From Algoriphagus lacus (GTDB taxonomy: Bacteria > Bacteroidota > Bacteroidia > Cytophagales > Cyclobacteriaceae): 64,000 nucleotides of DNA. The stretch lies in assembly GCF_003583985.1 (NCBI RefSeq), contig NZ_QXML01000006.1, positions 124,001-188,000 on the forward strand. The letters run 5' to 3'. The position numbers and the translations under genes were made by a program. Positions within the stretch are counted from its first letter, which is position 1; each line of letters begins with the position of its first letter. A model generated the notes under the pieces. That model was not told the origin of the DNA and did no database searches. It worked only from the letters and a program-made list of their open reading frames with translations. Shown here one piece after another: positions 54,734 to 62,105 of the stretch.

Positions 54734-54782
54734 GCAACTACTGCTTATGGCAGCCTATTTGGATGCTTTGTGCAGTAGTTGC
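54734..54782. repeat. Palindrome C of the repeated set
   Basis: A perfect 11-bp inverted repeat, gcaactactgc at 54734-54744 and gcagtagttgc at 54772-54782, preceded by gccttaacgtttttgctt. It lies 18 nt beyond the M20 stop, but on the minus strand it is followed by A-rich sequence, not T, so it is not a standard terminator. Confidence 0.75.
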
Positions 54783-54799
54783 GACTTGTCCAGCTCAAA

Positions 54800-56254
54800 T
54801 CAATATCCAGCCTTCAATGGCGGAGGGCCGTCCGGGATAATTCCCTTGTAGACGTAATTGCCTTTTTTCTGCTTGAATTCGGCTTTGATCTCGTTTCTCA
54901 GCGTTTCGTTTTGATACAGATCCACCATAGTCATTGCCAAGGCCTTGGCTGCATAGCCCATTCCTTTGTGTCCGATTGACATGCCGGCTGAAGCTACTAC
55001 GGCCCAGGAATGCCAAGGAGTTCCGTTTGGCGCGACAGTGGCGCCCATGCGGATGGTTGGCACTACCCAGCTTACATCGCCCACATCGGTACTTCCGCCT
55101 AGGCTGTGTTCCTGAGTTTCTTCCATCGGTTTGATTTCTGAAACGATACCGATTTGAGGTTTGCCGTTTGCTTCCTGGATCTTTTTGGCGAAGTCCTGCT
55201 CTTCTTGGGTATAGGTGATCGGTCCCAAAGCTTCCAGGTTTTTCTGCATTACTGCCGAGCCGGTTCGGTTGACCAGAATCTCATGTACTCCGGAGACGAG
55301 TTTGACTTCATGGGAGACATTGGCCATGATGGCGGCTCCTTCAGCCATTTTTTCCACCTGCTTCCAGACGGGTATGAGTCCTTCGCGGCTGGTGTCACGC
55401 ACTCTGACCCAGAGTCGGCTGTAATCCGGTACTACGTTGACTACTTGTCCACCGTCCTGAATGTGGTAGTGGATGCGCACGGTCGGCTTGATGTGTTCGC
55501 GGTAATAGTTGATACCCGTAGTGTAGAGTTCCAAGGCGTCGGAAGCAGAGCGTCCGTTCCAGGGATCAGCAGAAGCATGTGCGGCTTGGCCTTTGAATTC
55601 GACAATAAAGTCGACCAAGGCCAGTCCTTTTTGTACTTCAGTCTTGGTTTCGTCAGCAGGGTGCCAGTCCATCATGATATCCACATCATCCATAAGTCCG
55701 GCTCGGATCATCCAAAGTTTTCCGAAATATTTTTCCTCCGCAGGTGTACCGTAGAACCGGATGGTACCTTTCAGTTTGCCGGCAGCGATTAGGTCCTTGA
55801 TGGCTGAAGCAGCTCCGAGGGAAGCGACGCCAAACAGGTTGTGACCGCAGCCATGACCCGGAGCGCCGGCATTTAGGGGGCTTTTGAATGGAACTTTGTT
55901 TTGGGAGAGGCCCGGTAGGCCGTCAAACTCGCCCATGATGCCAATGATCGGACTTCCTGAACCATACTCTGCGACAAAGGCCGTGGGGATTTCACCTACG
56001 CCTCGGGTGACTTTGAATCCGAGTTGCTCAGCATAGGCCGAAAGCGCTGCGGAGGATTGGGTCTCCTGAAAGGCAATTTCTTCAAATGCCCAAATCTTGT
56101 CACTGAGTGCTGAAAGGTCATCAAATCGGGAGTCAACGGTCTGCTGAACCGACTGCTTGAGGGGATCGGGTTTAGGGGTGGCTTTTTTCTGAGCCAAAAG
56201 GGGAGAAGCAGACAGAATCACTGCGGCTGCCAATCCCAGGTAATGTTTTTTCAT
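54800..56254 (-). CDS. Exported M20 family amidohydrolase (AbgB/IAA-amino-acid-hydrolase-like)
   Basis: 484 aa with a signal peptide (LAAAVILSASPLLA). M20D-type metal enzyme hydrolysing N-acyl or aryl-amino-acid amides. Motifs: IMGEFDGLPGLSQ, GAPGHGCGHNLFGVASLG (metal His/Cys), TPAEEKYFGKLWMIRAG (catalytic Glu pair) and MDWHPADETKTE; the dimerisation domain starts near VDFIVEFKGQAAHAS. The C-terminus of this gene is duplicated at 53700. Substrate unknown. Confidence 0.92.
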   Translation of the reverse strand: MKKHYLGLAAAVILSASPLLAQKKATPKPDPLKQSVQQTVDSRFDDLSALSDKIWAFEEIAFQETQSSAALSAYAEQLGFKVTRGVGEIPTAFVAEYGSGSPIIGIMGEFDGLPGLSQNKVPFKSPLNAGAPGHGCGHNLFGVASLGAASAIKDLIAAGKLKGTIRFYGTPAEEKYFGKLWMIRAGLMDDVDIMMDWHPADETKTEVQKGLALVDFIVEFKGQAAHASADPWNGRSASDALELYTTGINYYREHIKPTVRIHYHIQDGGQVVNVVPDYSRLWVRVRDTSREGLIPVWKQVEKMAEGAAIMANVSHEVKLVSGVHEILVNRTGSAVMQKNLEALGPITYTQEEQDFAKKIQEANGKPQIGIVSEIKPMEETQEHSLGGSTDVGDVSWVVPTIRMGATVAPNGTPWHSWAVVASAGMSIGHKGMGYAAKALAMTMVDLYQNETLRNEIKAEFKQKKGNYVYKGIIPDGPPPLKAGY

Positions 56255-56361
56255 ATAGATTTCAGTTGGTGTTGTTGGTGATATTTGATGGGATAAGATA
56301 AGCAGGGATTTGGAAAGTGGGAATGGTTTCTAGTTGAGTATTTTCTTTATTCGGGAAATGA

Positions 56362-56393
56362 TTGATCGTCGCTCGGAGGATTTGGTATTTTTG
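56362..56393 (+). promoter_or_regulatory. Candidate Bacteroidota promoter of the NagB-family gene
   Basis: TATTTTTG at 56386-56393 fits the -7 box TAnnTTTG; TTG at 56362-56364 is 21 nt upstream, slightly more than the usual 19. It would give a leader of about 60 nt before the ATG at 56462. Confidence 0.5.
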
Positions 56394-56461
56394 CCTGACT
56401 TCCCTGCTGAAAACATGGAATCTACCCATATCACCAAATCCAGAAGCTGATCATCCGAACC

Positions 56462-57172
56462 ATGAACTTCCACTACCACCCTGACTTTGAATCCATGAGC
56501 CGAAAGGGCTTCGAACTCGTTAAGATGGATATTGACCTTAAGCCAAACCTGCTGTTTTGCGTAGCAAGCGGGGGATCTCCGTCTGGACTTTATGCCGAAA
56601 TGGTTCGGGAAAAGGCAAAGAAACAAGCGTTTGGGTCAGAACTCCGAGTTATCAAACTCGATGAATGGGGTGGTTTGGAACCTGGGTCAACGTTTACCTC
56701 TGAGCATGATGTGCAAACAAAGTTTATTCAGCCGATGGGGATTTCAGATGAGCGATATTGGACTATTGATCCGTTTACCTCAGATCCGGCCGCAGCTTGC
56801 CAAAAAATGGAAGAAGAAATCCGGCGGGAAGGGCCGATTGATATTTGCATTTTGGGGATTGGGGTAAATGGACATATCGCGCTCAATGAGCCCGGAGAGG
56901 TTGCCAGGCCTGAATTTCATGTTTGCCAACTGGCAGAATCCACGCTGAACAATGGCATGATCAAATCACTGAAGCAGCCGCCGACATTTGGGATGACAAT
57001 GGGGGTGGGGAATATTCTCCAGTCCAAAAGGATTTTGCTCTTTATTGCCGGATCGGGGAAGAAAGAAGCGTTTGAGCGGCTTTTAAAACCGGAAGTAAGC
57101 ACCCAATTTCCAGCTTCATTGCTTTGGTTGCATCCTAATGTGGATGTGTTGGTGGATGAACGGGCGGTATAA
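56462..57172 (+). CDS. NagB-family sugar-phosphate isomerase/deaminase
   Basis: 236 aa of the glucosamine-6-phosphate deaminase/6-phosphogluconolactonase family. Motifs: LLFCVASGGSPSGLY (phosphate-binding loop), IKLDEWGGLEPGS (catalytic Asp) and LGIGVNGHIALNEPGE (catalytic His/Glu). 'LDEWGGL' and the shorter length suit galactosamine-6-phosphate isomerase better than NagB proper, but I cannot exclude a glucosamine-6-phosphate deaminase. Monocistronic. Confidence 0.85.
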   Translation: MNFHYHPDFESMSRKGFELVKMDIDLKPNLLFCVASGGSPSGLYAEMVREKAKKQAFGSELRVIKLDEWGGLEPGSTFTSEHDVQTKFIQPMGISDERYWTIDPFTSDPAAACQKMEEEIRREGPIDICILGIGVNGHIALNEPGEVARPEFHVCQLAESTLNNGMIKSLKQPPTFGMTMGVGNILQSKRILLFIAGSGKKEAFERLLKPEVSTQFPASLLWLHPNVDVLVDERAV

Positions 57173-57383
57173 TAATTGCCATAAAGGCATGCCAATGCGG
57201 TTATTTTTTAGGCTTTGATCCTTTTCGTCTTCGTGGCTAAAAATCATTCTGCCTTTTTTGGTCTGGTATAAGGGAGCTTACAGATGCCTCATTGAAAACA
57301 GATTTTTTTGCCTGAAAGCATCACTTATTTATAACCAAGATCCAATCATTATTGAATTAGTGCCTTCTTGTCTTTGAAGCCTA

Positions 57384-57417
57384 AAAACAAAAAAGTCCCA
57401 AATTTCTTTGGGACTTT
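57384..57417 (-). terminator. Terminator downstream of the tRNA-Asp pair
   Basis: aaagtcccaaa / tttgggacttt, an 11-bp stem with a 4-nt loop, followed on the minus strand by TTTTTTGTTTTT, 5 nt beyond the tRNA 3' end. Confidence 0.9.
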
Positions 57418-57421
57418 AATG

Positions 57422-57495
57422 CGGAATGGACGGGACTCGAACCCGCGACCTCCTGCGTGACAGGCAGGCATTCTAACCAGCTGAACTACCACTCC
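57422..57495 (-). tRNA. tRNA-Asp (GUC), second copy
   Basis: 74-nt cloverleaf read on the minus strand. Acceptor GGAGTGG pairs with CCATTCC (one G-T), discriminator G as expected for Asp, anticodon stem CCTGC/GCAGG with loop CTGTCAC giving anticodon GTC, T arm GCGGGTTCGAGTCCCGT. CCA is not encoded. Identical to the copy at 57527; the two are 31 nt apart. Confidence 0.97.
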
Positions 57496-57526
57496 TAATG
57501 GTCAAGCTATTTACTAAATTTTTATG

Positions 57527-57600
57527 CGGAATGGACGGGACTCGAACCCGCGACCTCCTGCGTGACAGGCAGGCATTCTAACCAGCTGAACTACCACTCC
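57527..57600 (-). tRNA. tRNA-Asp (GUC), first copy
   Basis: 74 nt, identical to its neighbour downstream: same acceptor, anticodon GTC and T loop. Lies first behind the promoter at 57626-57655, so both are probably processed from one precursor ending at the terminator at 57384. Confidence 0.97.
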
Positions 57601-57625
57601 GTTTACCTTCACTTTTGAAGTGGTG

Positions 57626-57655
57626 CAAAGGTAGGTAAATGATCGTTTTTAGCAA
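57626..57655 (-). promoter_or_regulatory. Promoter of the tRNA-Asp pair
   Basis: On the minus strand TTG at 57655-57653 and TACCTTTG at 57633-57626, separated by exactly 19 nt, a full match to the Bacteroidota consensus TTG-N19-TAnnTTTG. The start site would fall about 20 nt before the tRNA 5' end. Confidence 0.85.
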
Positions 57656-57753
57656 TAGTACTGGAAAACAATTTTTGCAGAAGAATCTATCTGATTCTAT
57701 TTCAGCAGAATAATTTCCATACTTCAACCTTCCTTGGATTATAAGACTGAGGT

Positions 57754-57782
57754 TTGTCGGTATGGGATATTCACTATCTTTG
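57754..57782 (+). promoter_or_regulatory. Promoter of accA
   Basis: TTG at 57754-57756 and TATCTTTG at 57775-57782, 18 nt apart, close to the Bacteroidota consensus. It lies just upstream of the chosen accA ATG at 57804, which also argues against the longer reading from 57762. Confidence 0.75.
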
Positions 57783-57803
57783 CCATTCCCAAAAATCACC
57801 AAA

Positions 57804-58751
57804 ATGGTATTAGAATTCGAAAAACCCATTGCTGATTTAGAGCAAAAACTTCAAGAGATGAAAGACCTTGCCAAGGGTCGAAATATTGACCTGAGCAGTG
57901 ATATTGATTCTTTGGAAGATAAAATCCTTGCTTTGAAAAAAGAGACGTTTGAAAACCTCACCCGCTGGCAGCGAGTGCAGCTTTCCAGACATGCGGATCG
58001 TCCGTATGCCCTGGATTACATCTACGAAATCACCAATGACTTCATTGAGATTCACGGCGACAGAAGTGTGAAAGATGATAAAGCCATGGTAGGCGGACTG
58101 GGAGACATCGATGGGCGTACCGTGATGTTTATCGGTCAGCAAAAAGGAAGAAACACTAAACAACGGCAGGAACGCAACTTCGGTATGGCAAATCCGGAAG
58201 GATACCGCAAAGCCCTCCGATTGATGAAAATGGCTGAGAAATTCGGCAAACCTATCGTGACTTTGATTGACACTCCGGGAGCATTTCCGGGTTTGGAAGC
58301 CGAGGAAAGAGGTCAGGGAGAAGCCATTGCCAGAAACCTGAAAGAAATGTTTATGCTGAAAGTTCCGGTCATTTGCATTATTATCGGTGAAGGTGCCTCA
58401 GGCGGAGCTTTGGGTATTGCGATCGGTGATCGCGTTTTCATGCTGGAAAACACCTGGTATTCCGTTATTTCTCCTGAATCCTGTTCTTCCATTCTCTGGA
58501 GATCATGGGATTACAAAGAGCAAGCTGCTGAAGCCCTAAAGCTGACAGCAAAAGATATGAAAGGCAATGGTCTGGTAGATGATATCATTCCTGAGCCACT
58601 CGGAGGTGCTCACAAGGATCTCAAGTGGATGGCAAAAACCATCAAGGAAGCTATTCTTCATTCGCTTAAGGAATTGGATAAAATGAAGCCTGAAAAGCGA
58701 ATCGAGCAACGCATAGAGAAATTCTGCTCTATGGGCGTCGTGGTGGAGTGA
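57804..58751 (+). CDS. accA: Acetyl-CoA carboxylase carboxyltransferase subunit alpha
   Basis: Transfers the carboxyl group from carboxybiotin to acetyl-CoA as a complex with AccD, making malonyl-CoA for fatty-acid synthesis. 315 aa from ATG 57804 ([19 protein letters not shown]), the usual family start; the frame extends to 57762 across the promoter. Motifs: [52 protein letters not shown] and [13 protein letters not shown]. accD is not in the window. Confidence 0.97.
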   Translation: MVLEFEKPIADLEQKLQEMKDLAKGRNIDLSSDIDSLEDKILALKKETFENLTRWQRVQLSRHADRPYALDYIYEITNDFIEIHGDRSVKDDKAMVGGLGDIDGRTVMFIGQQKGRNTKQRQERNFGMANPEGYRKALRLMKMAEKFGKPIVTLIDTPGAFPGLEAEERGQGEAIARNLKEMFMLKVPVICIIIGEGASGGALGIAIGDRVFMLENTWYSVISPESCSSILWRSWDYKEQAAEALKLTAKDMKGNGLVDDIIPEPLGGAHKDLKWMAKTIKEAILHSLKELDKMKPEKRIEQRIEKFCSMGVVVE

Positions 58752-58800
58752 TAATTTGAAATTAAAAATTTGAGATTGCGGTAACGCAGTTCCTTTGAAT

Positions 58801-58850
58801 AAACCAAAAAGCAATCTATCCATCCTGGGAAAGGTTGCTTTTGGTTTTTT
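58801..58850 (+). terminator. Terminator of accA
   Basis: Imperfect stem of about 16 bp (aaaccaaaaagcaatct against aggttgcttttggttt, one bulged A) ending in six T, just before the MBL-hydrolase ATG at 58869. Confidence 0.75.
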
Positions 58851-58868
58851 AATCCAATACAAACCCAA

Positions 58869-59708
58869 ATGGAATTATACACAGTCAATACCGGGTTTTT
58901 CAAACTGGATGGTGGAGCGATGTTTGGTGTCGTACCCAAAACCCTATGGTCCCGAACCAATCCAGCCGATGAAAACAACCTCTGCAGCTGGGCGATGCGA
59001 TGCCTTTTGGCAGTAGATGGAGATCGTGTGGTATTGATAGACAATGGAATAGGAGACAAACAGGATGCTAAGTTTTTCTCCCACTATTACCTAAATGGTG
59101 ATGCTTCTCTGGGATTAAGTTTGAAAAATCTTGGTGTTCATCCGACGGATATTACTGATATGTTTTTGACCCATCTTCACTTTGATCATTGTGGTGGTGG
59201 CATTCGATACGGTTCGCACGGGCAGTACGAACTTACTTTTCCAAGAGCAACTTATTGGTCAAACGAAGAACATTGGGAATGGGCCACCAAACCCAACCCA
59301 CGGGAAAAGGCATCATTCCTGGAGGAAAACATCCTTCCGATGCAGGATCACGGTGTGTTGAAATTTGTTGATCTGGAGAAAAAGTCTCTTTTCCCCGGAT
59401 TTGAGTTTATCACAGTGGATGGTCATACAGACAAGCAGATGCTCCCAAAAATGGCTTATAAAGGACATACAGTTGTATTTATGGCGGATCTGCTTCCTTC
59501 TGTTGGTCATATACCACTTCCCTATGTGATGGGATATGATACCCGACCTTTGATTACTATGAGTGAAAAGCAGGCTTTTTTGGAAGAGGCTGCCCGTGAA
59601 CAATACGTTCTTTTTTTGGAGCATGATCCAATTAACGAGTGCTGCACGGTGAAGATGACTGAAAAAGGCGTTCGACTGGACAAAACTTTCCGACTCGATG
59701 AAATCTAA
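58869..59708 (+). CDS. MBL-fold metallo-hydrolase
   Basis: 279 aa. Zinc motif LTHLHFDHCGGG (HxHxDH), a later TVDGHTDKQM His and FMADLLPS metal-bridging Asp, and EHDP near the C-terminus. Overall layout recalls N-acyl-homoserine-lactone-type or other lactone/ester hydrolases, but the substrate is unclear. Its last 11 nt overlap the patatin gene, so translation is coupled. Confidence 0.87.
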   Translation: MELYTVNTGFFKLDGGAMFGVVPKTLWSRTNPADENNLCSWAMRCLLAVDGDRVVLIDNGIGDKQDAKFFSHYYLNGDASLGLSLKNLGVHPTDITDMFLTHLHFDHCGGGIRYGSHGQYELTFPRATYWSNEEHWEWATKPNPREKASFLEENILPMQDHGVLKFVDLEKKSLFPGFEFITVDGHTDKQMLPKMAYKGHTVVFMADLLPSVGHIPLPYVMGYDTRPLITMSEKQAFLEEAAREQYVLFLEHDPINECCTVKMTEKGVRLDKTFRLDEI

Positions 59709-60501
59709 ATTGAAAATCGGAATCGCCCTTTCCGGAGGAGGAGTTCGGGGGATCTCTCATTTAGGAGCTTTGAAAGCATTGAATGAAGTTGGTATTTTCC
59801 CGACTAAGCTATCGGGAACTTCTGCAGGAGCCATTGCAGGAGCCATGTACTGTCAAGGTTATCGTCCGGAGGAAGTGCTCAAAATCATCGTGGAAACGAA
59901 TTATTTTAAGTTTTTGCGTCCTGCGATTTCCTGGAAAGGAATTCTGAAAATTGAAAGTATCGGAGACTTATTCAAGCTTTATCTTCCTCATGATGATTTT
60001 GCTCAGCTCAAAGTTCCGCTGGCTGTAGCTGCTACTGATATCCGAAAGGGGAAAGTGGTTTATTTTGATGAAGGAGAATTGATCCGGCCCATTATGGCTT
60101 CGTCTTGTATTCCGGGAATGTTTGAGCCGATACTTATTGACAAAAAATACTTTGTGGATGGAGGAGTGCTTAATAACCTTCCCGTGGAGCCCCTCGATGG
60201 GATTTGTGATGTGGTCATTGGCATCAACTGCAACCATCTTCCTGAGGAAAGTAACATCCGAAACATGAAGAATCTGATCGAGCGTGCAGTGATCATGTCC
60301 ATGAATTACAATGTCTATAGCCGAAAGGCAAAATGCGATTACTTTATTGAGGCCCATGGTCTGGGGAAATATGGAGTCTTTGATATCAAAAAGGCTTCCG
60401 CATTATTTCAGGCGGGTTATGATGAGACAATGAAAGTCATTGAAGAAAATCCATCCATGTTAGAATTAGCAAACCCAAATGCCAAACACCTAAGCGTATG
60501 A
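59698..60501 (+). CDS. Patatin-like phospholipase
   Basis: 267 aa. Oxyanion loop ALSGGGVRGISHLGAL, nucleophile elbow LSGTSAGAIAGA (Ser in GxSxG) and Asp of the dyad in DGGVLNNLP. Bacterial patatins act as phospholipase A or acyl-ester hydrolases. No signal peptide, so cytoplasmic or membrane-associated. Overlaps both neighbours (11 nt and 4 nt), in a tight unit with an MBL hydrolase and an acyltransferase. Confidence 0.93.
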   Translation: MKSKLKIGIALSGGGVRGISHLGALKALNEVGIFPTKLSGTSAGAIAGAMYCQGYRPEEVLKIIVETNYFKFLRPAISWKGILKIESIGDLFKLYLPHDDFAQLKVPLAVAATDIRKGKVVYFDEGELIRPIMASSCIPGMFEPILIDKKYFVDGGVLNNLPVEPLDGICDVVIGINCNHLPEESNIRNMKNLIERAVIMSMNYNVYSRKAKCDYFIEAHGLGKYGVFDIKKASALFQAGYDETMKVIEENPSMLELANPNAKHLSV

Positions 60502-61058
60502 TGAAGCTCCTTTCCAGATTCGTGTTTTGGATTTCAGGTTGGTCCTTGAATGCCAACTGGCCAAAAGGCGTCAAAAAGGCGGTCTTGATCGCCATTCCCC
60601 ATACCTCTAATTGGGATATTCTCTATGCTCGGGCGGCATTTTTCCTGATGGATATCCCTGTAAGGTTTACCATCAAAAAAGAAGTGATGGTAGGTCCTTT
60701 AGGTTGGTTGCTCAGTGGATTGGGAGCCATTGCAATCGACCGAAAAAGAATCCCAGGGGGAAGAAAACAGACCTATACAGAGGCCATGATCAATATGCTA
60801 AACGAACGGGAAGAGCTCGTGGTAATGGTTACTCCCGAAGGAACTCGAAGTGCTGTAAAGAAATGGAAAACAGGATTTTACCACATTGCTCTTGGAGCAA
60901 ACGTTCCGATTGTGGTGGGGTATCTGGATTACAAAAAGAAAGAGGCTGGAATAGGCCCATGCATCTATCCAAACGGAGACATGGACGGACAAATCGAGGA
61001 GATGAAAGCGTTTGGTAAGACCGTCACCGGTAAGCACCCTGAAAAAGGAATCATCTGA
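60498..61058 (+). CDS. PlsC-like lysophospholipid/glycerol-phosphate acyltransferase
   Basis: 186 aa. HX4D motif IPHTSNWDIL (His/Asp catalytic) and acceptor-site motif VTPEGTRSAVKKWKTGF (EGTR) of 1-acyl-glycerol-3-phosphate acyltransferases. Short for the family and with one weak hydrophobic segment at the N-terminus. Last gene of the MBL-patatin-acyltransferase unit, so it may re-acylate lipids deacylated by the patatin. Confidence 0.9.
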   Translation: MMKLLSRFVFWISGWSLNANWPKGVKKAVLIAIPHTSNWDILYARAAFFLMDIPVRFTIKKEVMVGPLGWLLSGLGAIAIDRKRIPGGRKQTYTEAMINMLNEREELVVMVTPEGTRSAVKKWKTGFYHIALGANVPIVVGYLDYKKKEAGIGPCIYPNGDMDGQIEEMKAFGKTVTGKHPEKGII

Positions 61059-61086
61059 AATACGAAGGACGAGGTAAGAAATACTT

Positions 61087-61126
61087 AGGGCTGAAACTGG
61101 AAGAGTTTTATTCCAATTTCAGCCCT
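61087..61126. terminator. Bidirectional terminator-like hairpin between convergent genes
   Basis: agggctgaaa / tttcagccct outer arms and tggaa / ttcca inner arms around an 8-nt loop give about 16 bp with one mismatch. It lies between the acyltransferase and msrB, which converge here; both sides are T/A-rich. Confidence 0.75.
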
Positions 61127-61141
61127 TATTTCTTTTGCGTT

Positions 61142-61555
61142 TTATTCCTGTTTTTTGAAATCCATGCTTACTGAATTGATGCAGTAGCGGATGCCTCCCT
61201 GATCTTTGGGGCCATCCGGGAAGCGGTGCCCCAAGTGACCGCCACATTTGCCGCAAAGGATTTCCTCCCGGATCATAAAATGGCTGTAATCCATTTGAAC
61301 ATCAATGGCATCCGGACGGATGGGTTCTGTAAAACTTGGCCATCCGCATCCACTGTCATATTTCTTGGAAGAATGGAAAATCTCGTTTCCGCAAGCTTTG
61401 CACTCGTAGATTCCCGTGTCTTTGTTTAGGTAATATTGACCCGTAAAGGGGCGCTCAGTTCCTTTTTTTCTAAGCACCTGATAGGAATTGGGATCCAGCA
61501 ATTCTTCCCATTCTGTTTCAGGTTTTTCGATTTCGTATTGCTTTTGTTTTTTCAT
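61142..61555 (-). CDS. msrB: Peptide methionine-(R)-S-oxide reductase MsrB
   Basis: Reduces Met-R-sulfoxide in proteins. 137 aa from ATG 61555 (MKKQKQYEIEKP); upstream ATGs at 61561 and 61585 are less likely. Zinc site CKACG and CGKCGGHLGH, catalytic Cys in GIRYCINSVSMDF. The conserved GCGWPSFTEPI is present. Complements the msrA at 43134. Confidence 0.96.
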   Translation of the reverse strand: MKKQKQYEIEKPETEWEELLDPNSYQVLRKKGTERPFTGQYYLNKDTGIYECKACGNEIFHSSKKYDSGCGWPSFTEPIRPDAIDVQMDYSHFMIREEILCGKCGGHLGHRFPDGPKDQGGIRYCINSVSMDFKKQE

Positions 61556-61594
61556 GGCCATCCAAGATTCAGTGATAAAACCCAATTTTCAGGC

Positions 61595-62104
61595 CTAAAG
61601 TTTATTCTCCCATTTTCCCCGATAGACCCAATCCGGAGCTTCAATTCCACTTTGTCTTAGCATCCTATTCAGCTGCCCGACGTGATGCTGTACATGCCTT
61701 AGGTTATATAACAGAATCTCGATTAGTGAAAAATCCATCGTTTTGGACTCGTTGATCCAGCGGCTTTGAGCCAAATCTTCTGTAAAATTGGATAAAAGGT
61801 TACCCAACTTTGTCTTGCAGGATTGGAGATAGTTCAGGATTTCAGGTTTTGGAAAGATTTCATGTGGTGGATTATCCTCAAATTCAGAATGCTGAAAAGG
61901 GGCAGGAGCAGCAAATCCAATCGGCTGTAGTGTGAGGTAATAATCCAGGAAAAACAAGGTGTGGTAAGTCAAATTGGAAAAGGCCTTTTCTTTTTCCCAA
62001 AGTGAATCCGGACAAGTTTGTACCGCATTTTCCAACATGTCGATGCTTGCTCCAAACTGATCCCGGATTGACTTTTTTAGAATTTCCAAAAGCTGATGTT
62101 CCAT
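61595..62104 (-). CDS. DinB/YfiT-like four-helix protein
   Basis: 169 aa of the DinB-like metalloprotein family: four helices with a His triad (HTLFFLDYY region, then LRHVQHHVGQLNRMLRQ). Often thiol transferases or stress-linked; function not assigned. One nt separates its start from the stop of the penicillin acylase gene, so they are co-transcribed. Confidence 0.82.
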   Translation of the reverse strand: MEHQLLEILKKSIRDQFGASIDMLENAVQTCPDSLWEKEKAFSNLTYHTLFFLDYYLTLQPIGFAAPAPFQHSEFEDNPPHEIFPKPEILNYLQSCKTKLGNLLSNFTEDLAQSRWINESKTMDFSLIEILLYNLRHVQHHVGQLNRMLRQSGIEAPDWVYRGKWENKL

Positions 62105-62105
62105 G

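Noticed and set aside
52461..54782. True integron attC sites
   Set aside because: Palindromes lack the strict RYYYAAC and GTTRRRY cores and no integrase is in the window, so only a cassette-like resemblance is claimed.
54734..54782. Rho-independent terminator of the M20 gene
   Set aside because: The hairpin is strong, but the sequence after it on the minus strand is A-rich with no T run.
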